Assembly (NCBI GenBank): GCA_946546925.1
Contig: CAMNOS010000008.1
Location: forward strand, 1-40,680
Direction: 5' to 3'
DNA: 40,680 nucleotides
DNA from: an uncultured Butyrivibrio sp.
GTDB lineage: Bacteria; Bacillota; Clostridia; Lachnospirales; Lachnospiraceae
The position numbers were made by a program, and so were the translations under genes. Numbering within the stretch: the stretch's first letter is position 1; every line of letters begins with the position of its first letter. Positions 1-8,687 of the stretch are shown here, piece after piece. Below the pieces are notes generated by a model. The model ran no database searches and was not told the origin of the DNA. It worked only from the letters and a program-made list of their open reading frames with translations.

Positions 1-172
1 CAAGTGCCTTCATGGAAGGGGAAACCGCAAGACAAATAGTCTTGTCGGACCTCTCAGGGTCGGCAACGACAAGATTGGTGGTCATCACATCAAGCCCTCT
101 TTCTGCGCACTCCACAGAAGCATAGAAGGACTTTAAGTCTATGCAGATATATACTCGTTCTTTGCTTTCCAT
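1..172 (-). CDS. Y-family DNA polymerase (UmuC/DinB-like), N-terminal part
   Basis: Reading the minus strand from the ATG at 172 gives an uninterrupted 57-residue start that leaves the window at base 1. It contains ICIDLKSFYASVE (residues 9-21), the Y-family polymerase signature in which the first aspartate binds metal and the SFYASVE stretch forms part of the active site. Such enzymes copy past damaged template bases. The start cannot lie further downstream, because the catalytic aspartate is already at residue 12. No Shine-Dalgarno sequence precedes the ATG, and the promoter -10 box ends only six bases before it, so the mRNA is probably leaderless. A LexA box lies in the promoter spacer, so induction by DNA damage is expected. 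UmuC/UvrX-type is favoured over housekeeping DinB, but most of the gene is outside the window. Confidence 0.85.
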   Translation of the reverse strand, partial: MESKERVYICIDLKSFYASVECAERGLDVMTTNLVVADPERSDKTICLAVSPSMKAL

Positions 173-178
173 GCAACT

Positions 179-208
179 ATTATAACGAACAAACGTTTGC
201 CAAGTCAA
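179..208 (-). promoter_or_regulatory. Promoter of the Y-family polymerase with embedded LexA/SOS box
   Basis: On the minus strand TTGACT (208-203) and TATAAT (184-179) are separated by 18 bases. The spacer contains CGAACAAACGTTTG (186-199), which fits the Bacillus-type LexA (DinR) consensus CGAACRNRYGTTYG at every defined position. A repressor bound there would block polymerase directly. The predicted transcription start falls at about 172-173, essentially on the start codon. Confidence 0.85.
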
Positions 209-250
209 CTGCAGGATTGCCTGATCTTTGACCGAAGTTTTTGACACTTT

Positions 251-279
251 TTGACCTTGTCAGCAGAAAAGATGATAAA
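251..279 (+). promoter_or_regulatory. Possible promoter of the DUF853 ATPase gene
   Basis: TTGACC (251-256) and GATAAA (274-279) are separated by 17 bases, about 50 bases before the start codon. The match is moderate, and the overlapping TTGACA at 241 is an alternative -35. Confidence 0.4.
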
Positions 280-327
280 ATAAAAAGAGCTTTATTAATA
301 GAAGATAAATGTTGGAGGAGGTACTGA

Positions 328-1905
328 ATGTATAAAGACGGTAAGATATGGATTGCCAATACTGAGGAGGGGGAGAATGTATTTCTTTTGCCCGGAATGG
401 CTAATCGTCACGGCCTGATAGCAGGCGCAACGGGAACAGGTAAGACTATAACATTAAAAGTTCTGGCTGAGTCCTTTAGTGACATGGGTGTTCCGGTTTT
501 CCTTGCTGACGTCAAAGGAGACCTGTCCGGAATGGTCCTTGAGGGCAAGGACAGCGAGGACATGCAGAAGAGAATACTTAAGTTCGGACTTTCTGAGGCG
601 GGCTTTGAGTATAAAAAATATCCTTCGACTTTCTGGGATGTTTTTGGAGATAAGGGAATCCCGCTTCGCACAACAGTTTCCGAGATGGGGCCGCTGCTTC
701 TTGCGAGGATATTAGGACTCAACGATCTTCAGAGCGATCTTTTGTCAATCGCCTTTAAGATAGCGGACGATCAGGAACTCCTTCTTATCGATACCAAGGA
801 TCTCAAGGCCATGCTCAACTACATGTCAGAGAGCAGGAATGAACTCGCAGCTGATTACGGCAACATAAGTCCTGTGTCTATAGCGGCGATCGTGAGATCG
901 GTAGTCGCACTTGAGATGGCAGGAGCTGAGAAGTTCTTCTTTGAGCCTGCTCTGGACATTCATGACTGGTTTAAGACCGACGATGACGGCAGAGGAATGA
1001 TCAATATTCTTGATTCCACAAGCCTTATTAATAACGGAACATTGTATGCCACATTCCTCCTCTGGATGATGTCTGAACTGTTTGAGACACTTCCGGAAGT
1101 GGGAGACCTGGACAAACCGAAGATGGTATTCTTCTTTGATGAAGCGCACCTTCTGTTCAAGGATACTCCGAAGCACCTCATGGATAAGATCGAGCAGGTT
1201 GTCAAGCTCATAAGGTCCAAGGGCGTGGGAATCTACTTTGTAACACAGAATCCCAGGGATATCCCGGACGGAGTCCTTGCACAGCTTGGCAACAAGATAC
1301 AGCATGCGCTTCATGCCTACACTCCTTCAGACATGAAAGCTGTGAAGGCTGCTGCAGATTCCTTCAGGGTTAATCCGCAGTTCAAGACAGCAGACGTCAT
1401 TCAGGAGCTTGGAACCGGAGAAGCTGTCTGCTCATTCCTTGATGAGACCGGAACTCCCACAGTATGTCAGAAGGTTAAGATCCTTCCGCCACAGTCCTTT
1501 ATGGGAGGCATCGATGACATGACAAGGAACAGGGAGATCAACAACAGCCGCTTCTATGACAAGTATTTTGAACCCCACGATCCTGATTCTGCTTATGAGT
1601 TTCTTCAGAGAAAGGGCATAGCTGATGCTGAGGCAGCCGCCAGACTCAAGGCTGAAGAGGAGGCGCGCAAGGCAAAAGAGAAAGAAGAAGCCGCAGCCAG
1701 AAAGCAGGAAGAGAGGGAGAAGGCTGCAGCAGAGAGGAAAAAGAAGCAGACCGCAAAGACCATCGGCAATTCCGTTGTGGGAACCGTTGGCCGCGAAGTT
1801 GGAAAGAGCGTGGGAGGAAAGTTCGGCAAGTTCGGAAAGACCTTGGGCGGAAACCTGGGTGCAAGCCTTGGACGAGGCATTCTCTCAACACTGTTCAGGT
1901 CCTGA
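328..1905 (+). CDS. DUF853 / HerA-like ATPase (YjgR family)
   Basis: This 525-residue protein belongs to the HerA/FtsK-like ATPase superfamily, and the length and N-terminus match E. coli YjgR (DUF853). Walker A is GATGTGKT (33-40). Walker B is MVFFFDEAHLL, with D271 and E272. An LIRSKGVGIYFVTQNP segment follows, typical of the family. The last 90 residues hold an Ala/Glu/Lys-rich charged helix, probably coiled coil, and then a Gly-rich tail. A strong GGAGGAGG site precedes the ATG. The substrate is not known; DNA or protein translocation is the usual suggestion for the superfamily. It is divergent from the SOS polymerase gene and ends in its own terminator, so it is probably monocistronic. 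Confidence 0.9.
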   Translation: MYKDGKIWIANTEEGENVFLLPGMANRHGLIAGATGTGKTITLKVLAESFSDMGVPVFLADVKGDLSGMVLEGKDSEDMQKRILKFGLSEAGFEYKKYPSTFWDVFGDKGIPLRTTVSEMGPLLLARILGLNDLQSDLLSIAFKIADDQELLLIDTKDLKAMLNYMSESRNELAADYGNISPVSIAAIVRSVVALEMAGAEKFFFEPALDIHDWFKTDDDGRGMINILDSTSLINNGTLYATFLLWMMSELFETLPEVGDLDKPKMVFFFDEAHLLFKDTPKHLMDKIEQVVKLIRSKGVGIYFVTQNPRDIPDGVLAQLGNKIQHALHAYTPSDMKAVKAAADSFRVNPQFKTADVIQELGTGEAVCSFLDETGTPTVCQKVKILPPQSFMGGIDDMTRNREINNSRFYDKYFEPHDPDSAYEFLQRKGIADAEAAARLKAEEEARKAKEKEEAAARKQEEREKAAAERKKKQTAKTIGNSVVGTVGREVGKSVGGKFGKFGKTLGGNLGASLGRGILSTLFRS

Positions 1906-1934
1906 TCAAATTTCATAGAGTTTAAAGAGAAATT

Positions 1935-1983
1935 GCCTATATGGTGGTTATGCATTGGCGTAAACACCATATAGGCTTTTTTT
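1935..1983 (+). terminator. Intrinsic terminator after the DUF853 gene
   Basis: A perfect 12-bp stem, GCCTATATGGTG (1935-1946) with CACCATATAGGC (1965-1976), has an 18-base loop and is followed by seven T. Confidence 0.9.
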
Positions 1984-2037
1984 GTGCAAATAGCACACGA
2001 GTTTATTAATTTTTTATTGAAAAGTAATGAATTTCTA

Positions 2038-2066
2038 TTGTTAAACCCGCTTTTTTCCTATATAAT
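2038..2066 (+). promoter_or_regulatory. dcw cluster (mraZ) promoter
   Basis: TTGTTA (2038-2043) and TATAAT (2061-2066) are separated by exactly 17 bases. The predicted start of transcription, about 2073, is immediately before the GTGG operator array. This is the only strong promoter seen before the one at ftsZ, so it probably drives mraZ through ftsQ. Confidence 0.8.
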
Positions 2067-2074
2067 GAATTCAG

Positions 2075-2119
2075 GTGGTAAAAAGTGGCAAAAAGTGGTT
2101 TAAAGTGGTAGAAAAGTGG
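2075..2119 (+). promoter_or_regulatory. MraZ operator: phased GTGG repeats
   Basis: GTGG occurs at 2075, 2085, 2095 and 2105, each preceded mostly by A-rich sequence, and a fifth copy at 2116 follows at 11 bases. A GTGG/AAAGTGG direct-repeat array just downstream of the promoter is the known form of MraZ binding sites in Firmicutes and mollicutes. Autorepression of the cluster is therefore expected. The fifth copy contains the mraZ GTG start codon. Confidence 0.8.
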
Positions 2120-2556
2120 GAGCAGCATTCAGAGGAGAATACAGTCATTCCATAGACGCAAAGGGAAGACTCATAATTCCGGCTAAGTTCCGTGACCTTC
2201 TCGGCGATCAGTTTGTGGTTACCAGAGGGTTTGACGGATGCCTTTTTGTGTTTGCCCAGGCGGGGTGGGATGAGTTTGAAGCCAAGCTCCAGGCGCTTCC
2301 CATGGATTCTCCGGATGTCAGAACACTCACACGATTCTTTCTCGCAGGTGCGACAGATGCCGAGCTGGATAAACAGGGCAGGATCCTTCTGCCGCAATCG
2401 CTTCTGAAACACGCAAGGATAGAGAAGGACGCTGTTATTGCCGGCGTTGGAAACAGAGTGGAGATCTGGAACAAGGATGACTGGGACAAGGCCAGCACCT
2501 TTGAGGATATCAACGAGATTGCTGCTAAGATGAGTCAGTTCGGATTGCGCATCTGA
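2116..2556 (+). CDS. mraZ: Transcriptional regulator MraZ
   Basis: This 146-residue protein has the duplicated SpoVT/AbrB-like DNA-binding fold of MraZ. The first half carries the [20 protein letters not shown] motif and the second half [15 protein letters not shown]. It is a DNA-binding repressor of the division and cell wall cluster. The start is a GTG inside the last operator repeat. An in-frame TAA at 2101 excludes any start further upstream. No convincing Shine-Dalgarno sequence is present, only the G-rich operator repeats themselves. It opens the cluster, with rsmH 28 bases downstream. Confidence 0.95.
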   Translation: MGAAFRGEYSHSIDAKGRLIIPAKFRDLLGDQFVVTRGFDGCLFVFAQAGWDEFEAKLQALPMDSPDVRTLTRFFLAGATDAELDKQGRILLPQSLLKHARIEKDAVIAGVGNRVEIWNKDDWDKASTFEDINEIAAKMSQFGLRI

Positions 2557-2584
2557 GGCGCATGCATTGACCGGAGAACAGAAG

Positions 2585-3526
2585 ATGGAGTTCAGACACT
2601 ATTCGGTACTCCTTGGTGAGTGCATCGACAACCTGAATATCAAGCCTGACGGAGTATACGTCGACGGAACATTGGGAGGCGGAGGCCATTCTTTTCACAT
2701 AGCAGAGAAACTCTCAAGTCTGGGCCATCTGTATGGGATCGATCAGGATGAGGACGCCATAAAGGCCGCAGGTCTAAGGCTTCTTCCTTTCAAGGAGAGA
2801 GTTACCATAATCCGGGACAACTACGAGAACGCGGTAAAAAGGCTGAGGGAACTTGGAGTAACAGGTGCCGACGGAATCCTTCTGGATCTGGGAGTTTCTT
2901 CCTATCAGCTGGACAACGCGGAGCGGGGCTTTACTTATAAGGAAGATGTACCGCTTGATATGAGGATGGATCAGAGGCAGCCGCTTACTGCCAGAGATAT
3001 AGTCAATGAGTATTCAGAGACGGAGATCTTTCATATAATAAGGGATTTTGGCGAGGATAAATTTGCTAAGAATATAGCCAAGCACATATGCCTCGAGAGA
3101 CAGAAGAACCCGATAGAGACCACATTTCAGCTGAATGAGATAATAAAGGCTGCGATACCTGCAAGAATGCGCGAGAAGACAGGTCACCCTTCAAAGAGAA
3201 CCTATCAGGCGCTTAGGATAGCGTTAAACAGGGAGCTGGATGTGCTTCAGAACTCCTTAGGCGGATTCATTGATTTTCTGAAGCCCGGCGGAAGGCTTTG
3301 CGTGATAACCTTCCACTCACTGGAGGATCGGATAACCAAGAATGCCTTCAGAACAGCCGAGGACCCATGCATCTGCCCACCGGATTTTCCGGTTTGCACC
3401 TGCGGGAGAAAGTCCAAAGGAAAGGTGATAACAAGAAAACCAATCCTTCCCGGAGATAAAGAGCTTTCGGAGAACAAGAGATCTCAGAGCGCCAAGCTCA
3501 GAGTTTTTGAAAAGATTAAAGAGTAA
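2585..3526 (+). CDS. rsmH: 16S rRNA (cytosine-1402-N4)-methyltransferase RsmH
   Basis: RsmH (MraW) uses S-adenosylmethionine to methylate N4 of C1402 in 16S rRNA. The 313-residue product has the family N-terminus [11 protein letters not shown], the SAM-binding [11 protein letters not shown], the [12 protein letters not shown] motif, the [15 protein letters not shown] helix and the [11 protein letters not shown] motif near the C-terminus. The ATG at 2585 is chosen over the in-frame TTG at 2567 because GGAG (2573-2576) sits eight bases before it and because homologues start at this point. It is the second gene of the cluster, and the FtsL-like gene follows after 19 bases. Confidence 0.96.
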   Translation: MEFRHYSVLLGECIDNLNIKPDGVYVDGTLGGGGHSFHIAEKLSSLGHLYGIDQDEDAIKAAGLRLLPFKERVTIIRDNYENAVKRLRELGVTGADGILLDLGVSSYQLDNAERGFTYKEDVPLDMRMDQRQPLTARDIVNEYSETEIFHIIRDFGEDKFAKNIAKHICLERQKNPIETTFQLNEIIKAAIPARMREKTGHPSKRTYQALRIALNRELDVLQNSLGGFIDFLKPGGRLCVITFHSLEDRITKNAFRTAEDPCICPPDFPVCTCGRKSKGKVITRKPILPGDKELSENKRSQSAKLRVFEKIKE

Positions 3527-3545
3527 CAGAAAGGAGCATTTGAAC

Positions 3546-3983
3546 ATGGCAAGCGAGTATATTCGTGGTACATCCGTAAGAAAACCAAATAGAGCCTACG
3601 AAAAGTATCCTGTCCGTGTTCATGAGACACAGGTAAAGAGAAGGAATCACATGAGTCTTGGATACCTTCTGTTTCTGTCATTGGCAATGGCTTTGATGGT
3701 TGGAACACTTGCGTTCTACCTCTCAGTTCAGTCTCAGATAACAAACAGTGTAAAAAATATCGCAGCCTTAGAAAGTCAGTTAAATAATTTGAAACAGGAC
3801 AATGATGAGGCGTATAATAGAGCAAGTGGCAATGTGGATCTGGATGAGGTGAAGAGGATCGCAATCCAGGAATATGGCATGACCTATGCTTCAGAGGGTC
3901 AGATCGTAACCTATTCGGACGGAGGCGGCAACGACTATGTAAGGCAGCTTGCGCCGATACCGGAGGCAGGCAAAAAGAATTAA
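3546..3983 (+). CDS. FtsL-like septum formation protein
   Basis: This small bitopic membrane protein (145 residues) lies at the ftsL position between rsmH and the penicillin-binding protein. A basic cytoplasmic N-terminus of about 35 residues is followed by one membrane segment (about 37-60). A short heptad-like coiled-coil stretch comes next (about 62-90), then a C-terminal extracellular tail. FtsL bridges the early and late divisome and works with DivIC and FtsQ/DivIB. Sequence conservation in this family is low, so the call rests on topology and position. The start at 3546 has AAGGAG (3531-3536) nine bases upstream; the in-frame ATG at 3507 inside rsmH has none. Confidence 0.8.
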   Translation: MASEYIRGTSVRKPNRAYEKYPVRVHETQVKRRNHMSLGYLLFLSLAMALMVGTLAFYLSVQSQITNSVKNIAALESQLNNLKQDNDEAYNRASGNVDLDEVKRIAIQEYGMTYASEGQIVTYSDGGGNDYVRQLAPIPEAGKKN

Positions 3984-4026
3984 CCTCCTGCCATTAGAAG
4001 TTTGGAAGGAAATGTAGTACGTAATA

Positions 4027-6288
4027 ATGAAAAAGAGAAGATCCGGAAATAGTCAGAAGTTCACTATAGGGATGAAGAAAAAGCTGGTAGTGCTGTTTGT
4101 ATTGGCACTGCTGGCTTTCGTTGGGTTAGGGGTCAGGCTTATTCTGATAACCAAGAATAACGGCGAAGAGTATGAAAAACAGGTTCTGTCGCAGCAGCGC
4201 TATGACTCAACGACGCTCCCTTTCAGGCGGGGTGAGATACTTGATTCCAAGGGGACAATCCTTGCCTACAGTGAAAAAGTGTATAATGTGATACTTGATG
4301 CAAAGCTTCTTTTGCGTGATGAGAAGTTTCTTGAGCCCACGATTACGGCTCTGGTCAGAGAGTTTGGCCTTAACTCGGGTGAGATAAGGCAGTATCTTGC
4401 AGATCATCCCACCTCCCAGTATTATATCCTGGCTAAAAAGCTTCCTTATGATGATATCAAACATTTTCAGGACATGATCACACCCGGCATGGATGATTAT
4501 GACTCCAATATTCAGGGAATATGGTTTGAGTCAAACTATATCAGGAAATATCCCAACGGATCACTTGCCTGTGATCTTATCGGATTCACTACCGGTGACA
4601 ACAACGGTACCTATGGCCTCGAGGAGTACTACAATGACACTCTTTCAGGGAGCGCAGGAAGAGAGTACGGATATCTGGATGAGGATTCCAATCTTGAGAG
4701 GACGACTATCCCCGCAACAGATGGGGACAGTATTGTTACCACGATAGATGGCAATCTTCAGAATATCGTGGAGAAGCATCTCAAGGAGTTCAACGACACC
4801 TACGCCAATAACGTCAGGGCGGGCAACGCCTGCAACAACGTGGGATGCATAATGATGGATGTCAACACGGGTGAAGTCCTTGCAATGGGCAGCTATCCGA
4901 CATTTGACCTCAACAATCCAAGAGACCCATCATGCCTTATCGGAATGCCTGCAGTTGATGAGAAAGGCAATAAATTAAAGGGAGATTCCGTTTTTGACTC
5001 CGGCGTATATATTACAGAGGAACTTCTTGAGAGCTTTTCGGACGAACAGCTCTACCAGAATTACAACGCCCTTTGGAAGAATTTCTGCATTTCAGACACC
5101 TATGAACCCGGATCAGTAGCCAAGCCGTTTACTGTTGCTACGGGACTTGAGAGCGGATCAATCACGGGAGACGAGGTGTACAACTGCGGAGGTAATCTTG
5201 AGGTCGGCGGATGGAAGATCAAGTGCCATAATACTTACGGTGATGGCGCTGTATCCGTTGAAAGAGGAATTGAGATCTCCTGTAACGTTGCAATGATGCA
5301 TGTTGCACAGGCGACAGGAGTGAGCACTTTTACCAAGTTCCAGAAGGATTTTGGATTCGGACTCAAGACTAATATTGACCTTGCCGGAGAAGCAAGAACT
5401 GAGGGCCTTACTTATAATGCTGCCAATATGACGCCTACGGACCTGGCTGTCAATTCTTTCGGACAGGGCTTTAACGTGGACATGATCGAGGCTATAACGG
5501 GCTTTTGTTCGCTTATAAACGGCGGCTACGTATACGAGCCTCATGTAGTCAAAAAGATCGTATCAAGCAGCGGAACTACGATTAAGAGTATAGAGCCGAG
5601 AGTGCTCAGACAGGTTATATCATCAAGCACTTCAGATAAGATAATCCAGTACTGCAACAAGGTTGTATCGGGTGAGAACGGTACAGGTAAGACAGCGCGT
5701 CCTGCGGGATATATGATAGGCGGCAAGACAGGAACGGCTCAGACACTTCCCCGTGGAAACAGACAGTATGTCGTTTCCTTTATGGGCTATGCCCCTGCTG
5801 ATGATCCCGAGATAGCCATTTATGTGGTTGTTGACAGACCCAATGCACAGTTCCAGGATGATGCGAAGTTTGCCACAAGGATAGTCAGGGCAGTGCTCAC
5901 AGAGGCGCTTCCATATCTCAACTATCCAATGACTGAGCCTCTTTCAGACAAGGAAAAGGCAGAACTTGAGGAACTTCGTGAGAAAATGGTGACCTCCGCT
6001 GTTGTTGAGGAAGAAACGGAGCAGGCTGAAGGCGAAGAAGCCGAAGAAGAGGCAGTGGAAGGTGCTTCGGAGGAAGAAACTCAGGCGCAGTCTGAGGATT
6101 CTTCTTCAATCTGGGAGTCATTTGACGTAGACGCATCAACGGGGTATTATATTGACCCGAATACAGGTAATCTTATCGACCCGAACTCCGGTCATGCTTT
6201 CGGAGGCGACGATCTTCCGGATTTTGACGGATCGCAGGCTCCTGAGGAATCATCTGAAGGCGAAGCGGCAGAGGGCGGCAATCAATAA
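4027..6288 (+). CDS. ftsI: Class B penicillin-binding protein, FtsI/PBP2B type
   Basis: This septal peptidoglycan transpeptidase has 753 residues. One membrane anchor (about 18-42) is followed by a pedestal (dimerisation) domain containing RRGEILDSKGTILA, then the transpeptidase domain. The catalytic motifs are intact: SxxK at S363-V-A-K366, SxN at S418-C-N420 and KTG at 567-569. It lacks PASTA repeats, which argues for the vegetative enzyme rather than SpoVD. After the transpeptidase there is a roughly 110-residue extracellular Glu-rich tail containing a duplicated IDPNTGN/IDPNSGH motif. A GGAAGGA sequence lies about 16 bases before the ATG, longer than usual, so translation may be weak or coupled to the gene upstream. 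Confidence 0.93.
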   Translation: MKKRRSGNSQKFTIGMKKKLVVLFVLALLAFVGLGVRLILITKNNGEEYEKQVLSQQRYDSTTLPFRRGEILDSKGTILAYSEKVYNVILDAKLLLRDEKFLEPTITALVREFGLNSGEIRQYLADHPTSQYYILAKKLPYDDIKHFQDMITPGMDDYDSNIQGIWFESNYIRKYPNGSLACDLIGFTTGDNNGTYGLEEYYNDTLSGSAGREYGYLDEDSNLERTTIPATDGDSIVTTIDGNLQNIVEKHLKEFNDTYANNVRAGNACNNVGCIMMDVNTGEVLAMGSYPTFDLNNPRDPSCLIGMPAVDEKGNKLKGDSVFDSGVYITEELLESFSDEQLYQNYNALWKNFCISDTYEPGSVAKPFTVATGLESGSITGDEVYNCGGNLEVGGWKIKCHNTYGDGAVSVERGIEISCNVAMMHVAQATGVSTFTKFQKDFGFGLKTNIDLAGEARTEGLTYNAANMTPTDLAVNSFGQGFNVDMIEAITGFCSLINGGYVYEPHVVKKIVSSSGTTIKSIEPRVLRQVISSSTSDKIIQYCNKVVSGENGTGKTARPAGYMIGGKTGTAQTLPRGNRQYVVSFMGYAPADDPEIAIYVVVDRPNAQFQDDAKFATRIVRAVLTEALPYLNYPMTEPLSDKEKAELEELREKMVTSAVVEEETEQAEGEEAEEEAVEGASEEETQAQSEDSSSIWESFDVDASTGYYIDPNTGNLIDPNSGHAFGGDDLPDFDGSQAPEESSEGEAAEGGNQ

Positions 6289-6303
6289 TTTGGAGATTTT
6301 ATC

Positions 6304-7269
6304 ATGAACGATTATGCACTAAGGACACTTCTTCCGGCACTTGTCTGCTTTTTTATGGCAGTGCTCATTGGACCGAAGGTCATAGATATTCTAAAAAAGC
6401 TCAAGGCCGGTCAGACGGAGAGAGAAGAGGGTCTTGAATCCCACCAGAAAAAAACAGGAACTCCCACAATGGGGGGAGTGATATTTCTTTTGCCCGTTGT
6501 CGTAGTCGGTCTTTTCTATGCGATCGGGCACAAAGAAGTAATACCTGTCCTGATCCTGACGGTTGGCTTTGGGATAATCGGATTTATTGACGATTACATT
6601 AAAGTTGTAAGGAAACATAATCTCGGACTGAGAGCATGGCAGAAGATTCTGGGACAGTTTGCGGTCACAATGCTCTTTGCGGTATATGTGCTGAACTTTA
6701 CCGATATTTCTCTTGGAATGAGGATCCCTTTTACACAGATAACACTTGATTTTGGCATTTTTAACATTCCGATAATGTTCTTTATTGCGCTTGGTACCGC
6801 CAACGGAACGAATTTTACAGACGGTGTTGACGGCCTGTGCGGGTCAGTAACAGCTGTTGTCGCCGCATTTTTTGCCATTGCGGGAATGCACTACGGCGCA
6901 ACGGGTGCAGAGGTTATGTCATCCGCAATGGTTGGCGCTCTTCTTGGTTATCTTGTCTACAATGTTTATCCGGGCAAGGTAATGATGGGAGACACCGGAT
7001 CACTTGCTATCGGAGGTTTTGTTACCGGAATAGCATACGTTATGCAAATGCCCATATTTATCGTAATAGTCGGTTTTATTTATGCTTTCGAAGTAATATC
7101 TGTGATCATTCAGGTATCTTACTTTAAAATTACACACGGCAAGAGATTCTTCAGAATGGCGCCCATTCATCATCACTTTGAGAAGGGCGGCTGGTCAGAG
7201 ACAAGGGTTGTAAATGTATTTACAACAGTTACGATTCTTCTTTGTCTTATCGCTTATGCCGGATTATAA
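6304..7269 (+). CDS. mraY: Phospho-N-acetylmuramoyl-pentapeptide transferase
   Basis: MraY transfers phospho-MurNAc-pentapeptide from UDP to undecaprenyl phosphate, making lipid I at the inner face of the membrane. The 321-residue polytopic protein has the paired acidic residues D96-D97 in GFIDDYIKV. It also has NFTDGVDG (170-177), GDTGSLAIGG (229-238) and the triple histidine H289-H291 in the cytoplasmic loop, all catalytic or substrate-binding. Length and ten-helix hydrophobic pattern are normal. TTGGAG lies eight bases before the start. It follows the PBP after 15 bases and feeds the same pathway as murD. Confidence 0.97.
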   Translation: MNDYALRTLLPALVCFFMAVLIGPKVIDILKKLKAGQTEREEGLESHQKKTGTPTMGGVIFLLPVVVVGLFYAIGHKEVIPVLILTVGFGIIGFIDDYIKVVRKHNLGLRAWQKILGQFAVTMLFAVYVLNFTDISLGMRIPFTQITLDFGIFNIPIMFFIALGTANGTNFTDGVDGLCGSVTAVVAAFFAIAGMHYGATGAEVMSSAMVGALLGYLVYNVYPGKVMMGDTGSLAIGGFVTGIAYVMQMPIFIVIVGFIYAFEVISVIIQVSYFKITHGKRFFRMAPIHHHFEKGGWSETRVVNVFTTVTILLCLIAYAGL

Positions 7270-7299
7270 CGTTTGTTTTGTTTTTAAGAGGGGAAAGAA

Positions 7300-8676
7300 A
7301 TGAAGGCAGATTTAAAAGGTAAAAAGGTTCTTGTCATAGGCTCGGGACTTTCAGGTGTCGGCTCAGTAAGTCTTCTTGGCAAGGTTGGAGCAAACCCTGT
7401 ACTGCTTGAAGAAAACACCAGGGTATCAGAAGAGGATATAAGGGCCAAACTTCATGAGAAGGACAGGGATAACACCGAGATAATAGTGGGCGAGATCAGG
7501 GATGAGGCTCTTGACAGCCTTTCTCTTGTGGTGCCAAGTCCCGCAGTTCCCCTTGATTCACCTACGATGCTGAGGATAAAAGAGAGAAATATCCCCATCT
7601 GGAGCGAGATTGAGCTGGCCTACAATTTCTCAAAGGGCCGCATGATCGCGATCACAGGAACCAACGGCAAGACTACAACCACGACACTGGTGGGTGAGAT
7701 CATGAAAGCTCACTTTGATTCTGTTTACGTTGTTGGCAACATCGGGGTTTCTTTTGCTGAGAGCGCTCTTGAAATGAGGGACGATACAGTCATCGTAGGA
7801 GAGATAAGCTCATTCCAGCTCGAGGCGGTCGATAATTTCCATGCTGAAGTTTCGGCGATCCTCAACATAACACCCGACCATCTCAACAGACATCACACCA
7901 TGGAATGCTATGCCTCGATGAAGGAGAACATAACTGTCAATCAGACCGGGGACAACACCTGTGTCCTTAACTATGACAATGAATATACGCGCGATTTTGG
8001 GAAAAGATGTCCCGCGAAGGTGGTATATTTTTCCACAAAAGAGAAGCTTTCTGACGGATTTTTCCTTGATGGCGAAGAAATCATAATGAGTAACAACAAT
8101 ATCCGCACCACGATCATGAACATTCATGACATGAATCTTGTGGGGCTTTGCAATGTGGAAAACGTTATGGCTGCCATTGCCATGTCGCTCGCCATGGGCG
8201 TTCCGCTTTCTACGATCCTCAGAGTGGTAAGGGATTTCAAGGCTGTTGAGCACAGGATAGAATATGTCGCCACCAAGAGGGGAGTAGACTATTACAACGA
8301 CTCAAAGGGAACCAACCCCGATGCCGCCATTCAGGGCATCAGGGCAATGAGTAAGCCAACGATCCTCATCGGAGGCGGGTATGACAAGGGAAGCGAGTAC
8401 GACGAGTGGATCGAGTGCTTTGGAGATACTGTCAAACTCCTTGTTCTCATTGGTCAGACCAGGGAGAAGATTGCAGAATGTGCAGAAAAGCACGGATTTA
8501 AGAATTATGTGTTTAAGGACAGCTTTGAGGAAGCTCTCGAGTTTTGTACAGAGAGCGCCAATGCGGGGGATGCGGTACTTCTTTCTCCTGCCTGCGCAAG
8601 CTGGGATATGTTCCCCAACTATGAGACAAGGGGCAGGAAGTTCAAGGAGTACGTCAATAAGATTACTGAAGCATAA
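7300..8676 (+). CDS. murD: UDP-N-acetylmuramoylalanine--D-glutamate ligase
   Basis: MurD adds D-glutamate to UDP-MurNAc-L-alanine using ATP, in the cytoplasm. The 458-residue protein has an N-terminal Rossmann-like UDP-binding domain and the Mur-ligase P-loop GTNGKTTTT (120-128). The central domain includes VGEISSFQLE and ILNITPDHLNRH, and the C-terminal domain begins near HRIEYV. The late motif YYNDSKGTNPDA binds the amino acid and nucleotide. GAGGGG precedes the ATG. It is the only cytoplasmic Mur ligase in the cluster; murC, murE and murF must lie elsewhere. Confidence 0.96.
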   Translation: MKADLKGKKVLVIGSGLSGVGSVSLLGKVGANPVLLEENTRVSEEDIRAKLHEKDRDNTEIIVGEIRDEALDSLSLVVPSPAVPLDSPTMLRIKERNIPIWSEIELAYNFSKGRMIAITGTNGKTTTTTLVGEIMKAHFDSVYVVGNIGVSFAESALEMRDDTVIVGEISSFQLEAVDNFHAEVSAILNITPDHLNRHHTMECYASMKENITVNQTGDNTCVLNYDNEYTRDFGKRCPAKVVYFSTKEKLSDGFFLDGEEIIMSNNNIRTTIMNIHDMNLVGLCNVENVMAAIAMSLAMGVPLSTILRVVRDFKAVEHRIEYVATKRGVDYYNDSKGTNPDAAIQGIRAMSKPTILIGGGYDKGSEYDEWIECFGDTVKLLVLIGQTREKIAECAEKHGFKNYVFKDSFEEALEFCTESANAGDAVLLSPACASWDMFPNYETRGRKFKEYVNKITEA

Positions 8677-8687
8677 AGGGGATAACA

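Noticed and set aside
826-1314. Long open frame on the minus strand inside the DUF853 gene.
   Set aside because: It lies wholly opposite a well-identified gene, has no ribosome site, and its product looks like no protein family; it is a consequence of the codon use on the plus strand.
1952-1970. A 19-base stretch in the terminator loop (GCATTGGCGTAAACACCAT) nearly equals 33392-33411 at the inner right end of the MITE-like element, with one base missing.
   Set aside because: One short match of this kind is expected by chance at roughly this window size, and the flanks do not match; a genome-wide search for further copies would be needed.
2075-2119. Short regularly spaced repeats considered as a CRISPR or tandem repeat.
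   Set aside because: Units are only four conserved bases at 10-bp phase next to a promoter, which fits the MraZ operator and not a CRISPR array.
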